Of a DNA stretch of 5,416 nucleotides, positions 5,367 to 5,416 are shown piece by piece. The DNA is from an uncultured Clostridia bacterium (GTDB lineage Bacteria; Bacillota; Clostridia; Oscillospirales; Ruminococcaceae): positions 1-5,416 of the forward strand of contig CANQOJ010000155.1 in NCBI GenBank assembly GCA_947625455.1, in the 5' to 3' direction. A model generated the notes under the pieces. It saw only the letters and a program-made list of their open reading frames with translations, was not told the origin of the DNA and searched no databases. Position 1 is the first letter of the stretch. Each line of letters starts with the position of its first letter. A program made the position numbers and the translations under genes.

Positions 5367-5416
5367 CTAATCAGTATTCCCCTCTGCTTCTGATAAGTAC
5401 AGCATAGAATCCGTTT

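Noticed and set aside
5371..5415. Minus-strand frame ending NGFYAVLIRSRGEY before a TGA, possibly the 3' end of a gene upstream of smpB
   Set aside because: Only 14 codons are in the window; the composition is plausible but nothing identifies it.

Overview
The window looks like a chromosomal segment of a low-to-mid-GC Gram-positive bacterium of the Clostridia type. The evidence is two consensus sigma-A promoters (TTGACA-17-TATAAT and TTGCAA-17-TATAAT), AGAGG-type ribosome binding sites, a GTG codon where one start might be, and a clostridial-looking MocR-type aminotransferase. This is inferred from style, not from a database match.

Left 60% (1-3187, plus strand): three consecutive reading frames that I cannot name. 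They carry four copies of one architecture: a transmembrane segment pair followed by an 80-90 residue beta-rich module that resembles a bacterial PH-like domain. Frame 1 (1-1080, 5' end outside the window) has one divergent copy and then a long disordered, acidic tail. Frame 2 (1131-2162) has two tandem copies. Frame 3 (2213-3187) has a disordered N-terminus with a 30-residue basic repeat and then one copy. The junction of frames 1 and 2 is the most unusual point. Frame 1 ends just after a run of nine A, in a phase that gives slippery heptamers A_AAA_AAA and A_AAA_AAC. A -1 shift there opens directly into frame 2. The conserved pre-membrane motif of frame 2 begins upstream of its only plausible start codon, so frames 1 and 2 are probably one protein, made by frameshifting or slippage, or split by a one-base sequence error.

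Right 40% (3184-5416, minus strand): a PLP-dependent class I aminotransferase (3184-4461) and smpB (4744-5202), the tmRNA-binding protein of ribosome rescue. Each has its own promoter, and an intrinsic terminator lies between them. The aminotransferase converges on frame 3 and the two overlap by 4 bp, with no visible terminator. Copies of an AGAGGTAAGA/heptamer repeat lie on both sides of smpB in opposite orientations and may have pushed the smpB terminator about 146 bp from its stop codon.

The plus-strand cluster probably forms one transcript for a membrane-associated, cytosol-facing set of proteins of unknown role. The two minus-strand genes are ordinary housekeeping genes with no evident functional link to it.
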